Shown here one piece after another: positions 55,781 through 64,000 of a stretch of 64,000 bases of DNA (positions are counted from its first letter, which is position 1; the number at the start of each line of letters is the position of its first letter). Both the position numbers and the translations under genes were made by a program. The DNA is from Zoroaster sp. YZ-2022 (taxonomy: Eukaryota > Echinodermata > Asteroidea > Forcipulatida > Zoroasteridae). The DNA is taken from the NCBI GenBank assembly GCA_029582265.1, contig CM055837.1, forward strand, positions 8,693,926 through 8,757,925. Direction: 5' to 3'. Under the pieces are notes generated by a model. That model saw nothing but the letters and a program-made list of their open reading frames with translations, was not told where the DNA came from and made no database searches.

Positions 55781-55786
55781 ATGGTA

Positions 55787-56034
55787 TACTGAGACGCAAT
55801 AGAAACTTACCACTTTTTCGACCTTAAATTATCAGTAATCACAATGCACAAATGTAATATGTGCACTCGCGGTGAAGTGGATACAGATGGGATCGAGTAC
55901 AGTGGACAAAACGTGGACATTTCCTCAATAAAATGCCAACATTTCTAATCCAAATTGTTGTGTTGTCTTATTTTGAACCATTACAATTTTATGCTATTCC
56001 AAAACAAGTGGTAAGTTTCTATTGCGTCTCAGTA
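55787..56034. mobile_element. Tc1/mariner-type MITE, 248 bp
   Basis: Perfect terminal inverted repeats of about 29 bp, starting TACTGAGACGCAATAGAAAC and continuing TTACCACTT. TA flanks at 55785-55786 and 56035-56036. No coding capacity. Confidence 0.9.
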
Positions 56035-56129
56035 TATATTGGGGGAATTAAATAAGACCACCGCCAACTTCATGCTTTTTAGGCCACAGTTGAACAACCG
56101 ATCCAGTTAGTGTAGAGATCAGTGCTCAA

Positions 56130-57380
56130 AAACCACATCAAGCAATCGCATCCAACCAAACCTTAACAATGGTACTATGTAAAATGATGCTTAAATATGC
56201 AAGAATGTAATAAATAAAAATAGAATTGCCCGTCTCCAACAAATATTTGATGATGTGCATGGCCCGATCTATCAATGCTGATCATTGAGGGCATTAATAA
56301 TGGGTCCATTACACTGTATAATTCATGCATAATACATGTCATATACATTAGTATATACAAGCAACCGTTCATTTTCATGGATGATGCATCAACCAATGAT
56401 TGATTTTTATTAGAAAAAGTGATCACTTTCAGCATCCAAAAGGAACATTCACTGACTGAAAATGAACACCGTAACAGAAAGAAGATTTTTTTTTTTTAAA
56501 TAGATATCATTAGTTGCACTTCAAAGATATGATTTTTTTTTCTAGTTTCCGAAACATCTGGTAAGTAAACACAAAAATGACAAAGAATTCTGAAGTCCAA
56601 CAGATTCCAAGAAGCGGGTTTTTCAAATCAAAAGTAAAAACCTTAAAATGTCTTGAGACGTTTTGATGAATTTCCAGTCAAGAAAGATCCACTTCATCAC
56701 CACAACTTGGACTGCCCGAAACACCAAAACAAAGGCTGAACATTAGGCTAAAACGTCTTCTACACAACAATGGCACTGTTATAATATTCTTAGATACAAT
56801 TATCACACTCATCACAATAAGTGTTTTGTTTTTCTTTTTAAATGCTGATATAATAAATATATTGAATGATTATAATTATTTGTTTACTTTACAGGGGAGG
56901 TGTTAACTCTGCAAATGAAGTGAGTTAACATTTTACTCTCTGGGATTTTAAACACCGAGAATTTCATCCAAAGATAAATTTATTTTGTTTTTATGCAGGT
57001 AAAGATGTTACATTATAAGAGCACAAGTAACTAAATCTATAAACAGACATTAATACTATAATTCAACTGTTTTTTATAGTGCCATTGTACTCAACAAAGT
57101 CAACACTTATTTCCTATTAATATTCCCGTCGGTTTGACCGTATGAAGGAATGCCAAATCTGAGCACACACATTTTATTCAGAGATTAATTACAATATAAT
57201 ACAGGCATTATCTGACACATGTGAGCTGATTGGTTTATCGAATCTGCAGAACATGGGTATATTCTTACAGTTCAAAGTCTGGCCCCATCTGACAAACGTT
57301 TCCAGAGATTGAAAATTCCAAATGGCAAAATTACCTACAAGAATTGTTTCCCATTATTTATTTTTTTCTCTCTATTTCAG
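56130..57380. other. No gene seen
   Basis: AT-rich sequence. A TTATTTATTTTTT at about 57355 would be AATAAA on the minus strand, about 1 kb beyond the sestrin stop codon; whether it is the sestrin polyadenylation signal cannot be decided here. Confidence 0.4.
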
Positions 57381-57384
57381 AGTT

Positions 57385-57720
57385 TAGTGGCCAAATGGTG
57401 GCATAGCGCACCATTTACAGCGAACCGTTTCACTCAAGTTTTTGTGGCGAAGTAATCAGAATGTTGGTTTGAATCTTAGCCATGCCGGTTGCGGCACTTG
57501 AGCAAAACATTTAACCATGAACTGCTTCTCTTCACCCAGGAGTATAAATGGGGACCTGTGAGGGCAGAGATGGTAATTGTGTTTGATTAGTTGTTGAGCG
57601 CCTAACAGACTGCCAGGGCTGTATACTTGAGAATGACCAAGAATTTATATGCAGTAGTTGATGGCAGGGATAGTTATAATACAAAGCACCATGAGCATCA
57701 CAGTGTGATTGAGTTGGCAA
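57385..57720 (+). repeat. Degenerate tRNA-derived SINE
   Basis: A-box-like GTGGCCAAATGGTGGCATAG at about 57387, B-box-like GGTTTGAATCTTAGC at 57466-57480, then a body with GGCACTTGAGCAAAACATTT, AACCATGAACTGCTTCTC and AGTATAAATGGGGACCTG. The same layout as 38584-38863 but much more decayed. It lies downstream of the sestrin stop, possibly in its 3' UTR. Confidence 0.65.
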
Positions 57721-58347
57721 TTTAAGAATTCACTATTAGTATTACTTCTTTAAGTTTCAACATATATATATATACACATAGGTATTACTCTGGCCTTAGT
57801 AAACTGTCATATTTGTGTGTGATGTTATTTATCATCTACATTGTTGGAAGTGACAATCGGTATTTTAATTTCTTCAGTTCAGAGTTTGACAGCAGAATCA
57901 TTGACTAATACAATATCAGCTGAACAACACCAACAGCATGTAGTTTTGCGCACTAGTGATACATAAATTCCTGGGGAAAACTTGAGTCGTAAGTTTGAAA
58001 TCGTCATCAGATAATGGACCCATCAAAAATTACTGTGAATTTAGAAAATGCTTTGATAAACGTTATAGTACCATGACTGCAAACTCTAAAACCACTTCAA
58101 GTATCACTCGGGAAGATCCAGAGAAGCTTGTTATACCTAATCCCTGTTACATCTTAAACCCACCCATATGTAAGCAGCCATTGATTCTCCAGAGCACCTC
58201 ACGGGCATTAACTACTGAACACAGTATTGCTATAGGCAGGTTGTTATCAACTTGCTCCCCCCCTCTGGCTGTAGAAGGGCAGCTAGTCACTCAGAGTGGA
58301 AGGTTCGTCAAGGTGGCGTCGTCAGGTGTGTGATCGAGTTAGCATCG

Positions 58348-58437
58348 TCATGTTGTGTAGAGCCACATGATAGCACGGAGACTGTAGAGGAGACTAGCCT
58401 GCATCTTAGCCTCCAGCACCATCAGATTAACATGCAC
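58348..58437 (-). CDS. SESN: Sestrin last coding exon
   Basis: Acceptor TATCTTTCAG before GTGCATG, phase 0. It encodes [20 protein letters not shown] then RAIMWLYTT and TGA. The helix VHVNL..LEA.MQA.LLY.LRAI is the invariant sestrin C-terminus. Confidence 0.93.
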   Translation of the reverse strand: MHVNLMVLEAKMQASLLYSLRAIMWLYTT

Positions 58438-61400
58438 CTGAAAGATACAATCATCAAGCAATTATGAGCACACCTGCAGCTATCAAGGGTGTGACTGGAA
58501 ATAAGTTTACCATCTTGAGAAATAAGCAGGGTTCTTGCAGCATCCTCGGACCAGGAGGGTGGAACCTTTGGAAGCTCCATAATCCCAATTATGTAATATT
58601 TTGGAGGATATGAAGGCTTTGCAAAAAAAAGGACTTTTGATTTCTGACCCCAATTTGTCATCACTTCCTTACAAGTTTGCTTTGTTTCGGAAACAACAAG
58701 ATTCCAAAGAAAGTTTTTCAACAACAAATCCTGAGAAATCACAGGACTTGTGATGAGGCAAAGGTTAAAGATTTCATGACCTCTATAAATGAATTCATAG
58801 TAGTTGTGTTGAAAAAACTTTTACTATTTTCAGTTAAACACTCAATGCATGGACTCTGACTTAACCTTTGAGGACTCGAATACAAGTCTGCCAAAATCAA
58901 TCTTTTAAATATCTCTAATTTTAGAATACAACAAATTTCACTGTTGATAATAATCAGAAAATTTATTCAAGAAAACAGGTTTTCATCGGAACACCAAATG
59001 TCAACATATAAAACACAACATATATATATTATACTAACCAAATAGGATATTGAGCTATATGAGAAGATTGCTTTAAACAAAGAAATATGGTTCAAAAGAA
59101 TTCAATTATGAAAAGACCCACCTTTTCTGAGTGTTTAAAGTCCCTCCAGAATGACTCATAATCCTTAATAGTAACTTTCTCTGGGTAGCAGCACACTGTC
59201 TTGATGTACGTCTTGAGAGCCCGGTCCATCAATGAGTTAACACCGCCGTAGTCGTAGTCATCATGACGGATGCCATACAGCGAGTGGATGTAGTTCCAGA
59301 TGGCTCGCCTCAAGAGAGACGTGTTCACTTGCTCTTTCTTGCCCATGCTGGAAGGTGAAATGAAGAAGAGTGGCAGGATATAAGACTGTACACAAGTACG
59401 ACACGGTCTATCCCGTTGGTAAGTGTGATGTAATTCCAACATCAAGCACGACAACTTCACACGTGCTGGCTCCAACGATCATTCAGAAGCCCATTGGAAA
59501 TGCATTAACCACGCTTTTCTTTAAGGATTTAAACAAGACATTAGAAAGCTCAGGATTTACATTTAACATATATGTGTTGTAGAGACTCAAAATGTTATTA
59601 ACAAAGTCAATTTCTGCCTCAAGGATCACTTTTGAACGTTAAAATCATAGATTTAGGTTCAATTACACACAACGGTATGCTAGCTTTGGAACCGTAAGTA
59701 GCTCAAAGAATGCATGTACTACCAATGCGCATGCGTATTACGTATGGACTCACCAACAAGATAATCAAACCTGCAATAAAACTATTTCAGACAACACTTG
59801 GTAATCACTGTGTAAGCCTACTTTGCATATTGATCACATGGCCCACAAAATGTTTGTCGGTGGCAGTAAAAAATTAATTTAAAAAAAATAAATAAAAAAA
59901 ACTCCCTGCTTAGCAGCTCTGTGACATCGGTTGTAGCACCAGAACTGTTGAAATGACAAACAAGTCAACTAACAAATTTTTTTTTTTTTTTAAACAGATG
60001 GTACTTACGTGTTGTATGTCAAGTCGTACGCTAATCTAAACTTGTCATCAAGCATTGGAGCAATGTCTGGGTAGTAACGATTCAATAATGAGAATCCTTG
60101 ATCTTCCCATGTGTAATCCTGAAACAAAACAACAACAAATTCACCATGATATAGTTATTTTCTGCGACATTATTGATGCTTTTAGTAGCTGCAGTGTTAT
60201 TAATGAGCTGAACATGATATTCGGCTACGTTAGCCTAGTCGATCAACCCCGTGCCACATGGGAAAAAATTATTAATAAAACATGCATGCTCATTTTTATA
60301 AATCATGCTTGATGGACAATGGCACATTTTACATGATACAAGGTCTCATCTAGCCGCCAGTCCTCCAGTCTCCAAGACAGGTCAAAATCGGTTTGGACAG
60401 ACTGGGACTATTTAGACCGTACCTGCCAAGCCTGCCTGTCCAGGACAGACCAGTGTCCATTGTCTAGTCTGTCCTATTAACATGTTCATGTAAGCCTGTT
60501 TTTAGAGATGCAGTAAGTCCTTCTTAACAATTTAGAAGCTAGAAAAGCCTCTGATTGTCTTAGAGAGAATCTAAACCAAATCTTTCCTGGGTCCTTAAGC
60601 ACCACCCTAATATCCCCCACTGTGATGGCTTGCGCAAACACAATTGGTACTTCACGTTCAAAATTTGTCACAAGCTAATTCAATTTGGACAGGCAGTTTC
60701 AAAATTTAAAATCCTACATGAATTCCCACATGCGGTATGTAAGCATTTTGATTGGCAGCTGTCAATTGGAACCCACAATCAAACTAGGTTTTTTCCCAAA
60801 AACAAAAATGTTCAAAGAGTGATGAATGTCACTGCCTATTAACTTTCAACATGACGTGTCGATACCTTACTTAATAGAGGTGTCACTGCTTAATTCGACT
60901 TCATGTACCCTCACTTCGACAATTCCCCTGCTAAAACTTACACTTGTATACATCCGAGTGTATGGCAGTTGCAAAAAGCAGGAGCACAGTAACCCATTGG
61001 AACATTACTCACAGTTTACGGTTAAACTTGATCAAATTATGAATCCAGCGGAACGGCTAAAACTACACAATCCTTATGCTAAGTCATTGTTTTGTTCCTG
61101 TCCTCACGTAGCGGTTTAATCTCTGGTGACTTAAGGCTACTGAAGACAAAGTCATCAATTTGATCCCAGGGGCCCTGTGACTTTGGCAGGGCAGCGTTTA
61201 TCAGGCATCAATCTCAACTGGGAAAGGAATCAACGCTATAAGAAATTAAGACTGTACTTTATAGTGGTTGCGTTGACCCAATTTCACCAGTGACAAAGCG
61301 TTCTTGCTCATAGAAATTTAAAACACACAAAGGAAACAAGTATGGCATTTCCAGAAAGCAAGGGTTGCAAATTTGATCTTTCTCAAAAGGTTTTAGTCAA

Positions 61401-63225
61401 ACTTCACAGTATTTTATACCCAAGCTGAAAGGGGTTTTACAATTTCACTTCCGTGTCTTTTTGATCAAGTTACGAACAAGCTATTGACAATCAATATTAG
61501 ATCTTAGAGCGCCCCTTACCTGTGCTCTGAATGTTGGTATCTGGGAAATCTCGCCCCTTTTGGCAAAGTCCTGGTACTTGAAGTCCGGCTCTATGATGAA
61601 GTGTGAGAGATCTGATGTGTCTTGGCAAGTCTCATCACTCGGTGGGGATACTGAACGATAAACAAATCGTAAAAAACAATTAATAATCATCCACAGAGTT
61701 CTTGTGTCAGGGATTTGTTTTCCTTTTTACCAGTGTGGTTCATCACTCTGTGTCTTCAATGGCAAGAGAATCCATCTTTGGTGAGACTCATACCTATTTT
61801 TATTTCATTCATTCATTCACATTTATTTCATTTCACAATTCTCAAGTCACAGTACACAGATAATAGTATTAATAAATCAGTGTACAATAAAATGAGAAAT
61901 AAGGGATAGATCCATGAAAAAAATGGTGAAATGGAGGCATGTCCAAGAAAGCGGTTGCTTGAGTTGTGGATGCCATACAGGACAAGACAAGACAGACATG
62001 TACTTTGTTTATGTAGATGGTTTAAACCATTGCTAATTGCCCCCAAAAGAAACTGAGATTATTATCTCAAAGCTTAGTTGGTTTTAAGATGGATATTGTA
62101 CCCAACATACTGAGAAGTTATTCCATCTGATATGTTGTCATTTTCAAGGAAAACATGGTGGGCTCTCCTCACTGACATCTAAATCCACTCCTTATAAGTC
62201 GCAATGGCACAGCAGATGTGAAAAGCTGGTTTTTATAATTTGGTGCTTCCACTACACTTCACAAGCCAAATGACACATTAAGATGAGCTGACGTATGACA
62301 TCATTTCTGAAACATGTGGCTTACATTCAACGTTCTGTTTCTCGACCTTCTCAAACTTCTTCAGTTTCTCCTCTTGGGTTTCATCAGGCTCCGACTGCTC
62401 CTCGAGCTCTCTCAACTTCTGCATCAGGGTTTCCACATTACTACTTGCGCCCTCCATCTCCTTGTAACAAACAAACAACGCTCTTTAGTAAGGAACTTGG
62501 AAGGACACCACAGGATTACAAATTTTTATCCGAAGCTAACTTGATTTGGAATGCATGAGGATGCTGATGGATAAGAAAAATATCCTTAGGGTTTCAAAAT
62601 TTTTACAAACGTGCTAGATACATTTTCGAAAGGTTTCAGTAACAGTGTGAAATTAAGGGTCGCCCAGTTGTCTTGGGCAAGTTTAAATTCACTAGGGCAA
62701 CCTAATGGAGAGTTGACGGTTGCCCATTGGGCCTTTTCTTTTTAGGCTCGATCTCCGATTTCATCTACGATTCAAAAGATTTTCAAAAGGATTTTCTAAA
62801 ATCTCAATCAATAGAAACCGTCTTGCCCATGGGTGTAACGATACATGAAGCCAGTCTGAAGAACCAATAACAAAGTTTGTTGTTTATGGAAGTCAGTTTC
62901 ACCCTATAATATGTATTTAAGGTTTTGTGGGCAAAAAAATAATTCCAGGAAGCAACCAGCGATTCACACCCGAATAATCACGTACAAATTTGACCAAGCG
63001 CTTAGGTACATGCATTACTCACCTCCGACGAATCGTTGTTGTTCGACGGACTGGCAGGATCATCACCAACAGAGGGCAACCTACAGGTGTGTCCGCCCTC
63101 CATGTCAATCTCCGGTTGATGCCACACCCAAAGACCATACCGGCTAATGAGCTGAAATGGGTGGTAAGAACAATGGCCTGGACTAACTCCGACAACGCCC
63201 AACTGTGTGGACCCTTCAAAAGATC
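58348..63225 (-). CDS. SESN: Sestrin, C-terminal half (six exons; 5' part beyond window)
   Basis: Exons on the minus strand, 5' to 3': 63023-63225, 62325-62460, 61520-61650, 60009-60118, 59122-59347, 58348-58437. All introns are GT-AG and the phases fit throughout once one missing base in the first listed exon is allowed for; this gives about 298 residues of a protein that is about 500 in other animals. Sestrins are stress-induced cytosolic proteins that bind GATOR2 and restrain mTORC1 when leucine is low. The leucine-pocket residues known from human SESN2 are all here: LTYNT, then T-S-L-L-R ten residues later, then FWRDFKHSE with the Trp and Glu. The DDYDYG block needed for GATOR2 contact is intact. 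The peroxidase-like N-terminal domain is off the right edge. Regulation cannot be seen because the promoter is not in the window. Which sestrin paralogue it is cannot be told; invertebrates usually have one. Confidence 0.93.
59122..59347 (-). CDS. SESN: Sestrin exon with leucine-pocket and GATOR2-contact residues
   Basis: Acceptor CACCTTCCAG, donor TCAGAAAAG|GTGGG; enters in phase 2, leaves in phase 0. It includes [39 protein letters not shown] and [10 protein letters not shown]. Confidence 0.95.
59413..59555. repeat. Dispersed repeat GGTAAGTGTGAyGTAATTCCAAC, copy B in sestrin intron
   Basis: Counterpart of 45085-45245, lying in the intron between sestrin exons 59122-59347 and 60009-60118. 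No open frame is shared. Confidence 0.8.
60009..60118 (-). CDS. SESN: Sestrin exon ([15 protein letters not shown])
   Basis: Acceptor TTTGTTTCAG, donor ACAACAC|GTAAGTAC; phase 0 in, phase 2 out. It encodes [20 protein letters not shown] then [16 protein letters not shown]. The next exon supplies the base that completes Thr of YNT. Confidence 0.95.
61520..61650 (-). CDS. SESN: Sestrin exon (linker to C-terminal domain)
   Basis: Acceptor ATCGTTCAG, donor AGCACAG|GTAAGG; phase 1 in, phase 0 out. It encodes [20 protein letters not shown] then [20 protein letters not shown]. The F.YKDF.R.G...PTFR.Q block is typical of sestrins. Confidence 0.9.
62325..62460 (-). CDS. SESN: Sestrin exon (acidic, coiled-coil-like linker)
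   Basis: Acceptor TTTGTTACAAG, donor GTTGAAT|GTAAGC; phase 0 in, phase 1 out. It encodes [20 protein letters not shown] then [20 protein letters not shown], the variable charged linker between the two sestrin subdomains. Confidence 0.85.
63023..63225 (-). CDS. SESN: Sestrin exon with one-base frameshift
   Basis: Acceptor ACCCCCCCAG, donor TCGGAG|GTGAG. The first part reads [20 protein letters not shown] then [17 protein letters not shown]. The frame then slips: the continuation [18 protein letters not shown] is one frame over. An AACCGGAG (minus strand; 63112-63119) where AACCCGGAG is expected explains it. The 203-bp exon would be 204 bp, keeping phase 0 to phase 0. A spurious acceptor-like TTTCAG at 63152-63157 would keep the second frame open but would remove conserved residues. 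Confidence 0.85.
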
Positions 63226-63447
63226 CTGGGGGGGTAATCAAATAAGCATATACCATTATCAGACTAGCAAGTAATTGACTGATGAATGATTGAACCAGGG
63301 AAACCAAGTGTTCTAGTAATCTACGGAATGAGCCTACCAGACCTATAGTTAATAAACAAAGACAACAATGTTTATTCAATTGAAAACAATGGATATTATT
63401 TTTTTTTGTTAAATACTCCAGTATACACATGCTTAAACAAGTTTGGA

Positions 63448-64000
63448 AACGTCTAACACATTTACATATTATAAACGTCTAACACATTTACATATTATAA
63501 ACGTCTAACACATTTACATATTATAAACGTCCTAACACATTTATTATTATTATAAACGCCTAACACATTTACATATTATAAACGTCTAACACATTTACAT
63601 ATTATAAACGCTTAACACATTTACATATTATAAACGCCTAACACATTTACATATTATAAATGTCTAACACATTTACATATTATAAATGTCTAACACATTT
63701 ACATATTATAAATGTCTAACACATTTACATATTATAAATGTCTAACACATTTACATATTATAAATGTCTAACACATTTACATATTATAAATGTCTAACAC
63801 ATTTACATATTATAAAATGTCTAACACATTTACATTATTATAAATGTTCAACACATTTACATATTATAAAATGTCTAACACATTTACATATTATAAATGT
63901 TCAACACATTTACATATTATAAATGTCTAACACATTTACATATTATAAATGTCTAACACATTTACATATTATAAATGTCTAACACATTTACATATTATAA
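63448..64000 (+). repeat. 26-bp minisatellite (continues past window end)
   Basis: About 21 head-to-tail copies of AACACATTTACATATTATAA plus AYGTCT, with small variants (CGTC, TGTC, CGCC, TGTTC) and occasional one-base length changes. It is in the sestrin intron upstream of the exon at 63023-63225. There are no spacers, so this is not a CRISPR array. Confidence 0.97.

Noticed and set aside
58422..58742. 106-codon minus-strand frame before the last sestrin exon
   Set aside because: It lies in the intron between 59122 and 58437 and reads through the acceptor in another frame.
63002..63430. 142-codon minus-strand frame taken as one exon
   Set aside because: It mixes intron sequence with the second frame of a sestrin exon; the true acceptor is at 63226-63227.
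63448..64000. CRISPR-like array
   Set aside because: Units are directly adjacent with no unique spacers, in an animal intron; it is a minisatellite.

Overview
This window is AT-rich, intron-rich animal DNA, full of repeats. Single exons are short and spliced with GT/AG signals, there are tRNA-derived SINEs and many decayed transposons, and the word TAGGCCTA and its fragments recur throughout. Together with the gene content (a sestrin gene and a small secreted C-type lectin) this suggests a marine deuterostome, most likely an echinoderm. The sequence alone does not settle the class. There is no operon structure and no sign of a bacterium or phage.

Only two protein-coding genes can be defended. 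(1) The C-terminal half of a sestrin gene lies on the minus strand in six exons between 58348 and 63225. The splice phases agree from exon to exon, and all the residues of the known leucine-binding pocket are present. One missing base near 63112-63115 breaks the frame of the most upstream exon. The N-terminal half lies beyond the right end of the window. (2) A single-exon secreted C-type lectin domain protein lies at 48878-49366, minus strand. A possible promoter/start element (a TISU-type CAAGATGGCGGC) lies at 45982-45993.

The rest is mobile-element archaeology. 1-9040: two tandem copies of a block of about 3.5-4.5 kb carrying a LINE tail; copy 2 has a 1.04-kb hAT-like insertion whose empty site survives in copy 1, and an assembly gap plus half of a long palindrome lie between the copies. 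9040-22000: no genes, a degenerate consensus zone (12.3-14.5 kb), and a ~470-bp tandem repeat. 22039-27338: two copies of a minus-strand element with a Penelope-type GIY-YIG nuclease remnant, each abutting a G-rich TTCAGGG heptamer array; one copy is framed by 78-bp direct repeats. 27.5-29.2 kb: a 438-bp palindrome and local repeats. 30-31.4 kb: DIRS-like remnants. 32.2 kb: a hAT transposase tail. 34.0-36.9 kb: two Harbinger-like elements nested in LINE remains. 38.6-39.7 kb: a tRNA-Leu-derived SINE and a Penelope-like element framed by ATT microsatellites. 41.8-43.9 and 52.0-53.8 kb: a 2-kb dispersed duplication, one copy carrying a newer foldback insertion. 44.6, 50.8 and 55.8 kb: short inverted-repeat elements. 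63.45 kb to the end: a 26-bp minisatellite in a sestrin intron.

Two 500-N gaps are present (3551-4050 and 41059-41558). Frequent one-base differences between paralogous copies, especially lengthened homopolymers at 12.3-14.5 and 22.5-24.9 kb, suggest locally poor consensus, so frameshifts here should not be read as biology without a check against reads.
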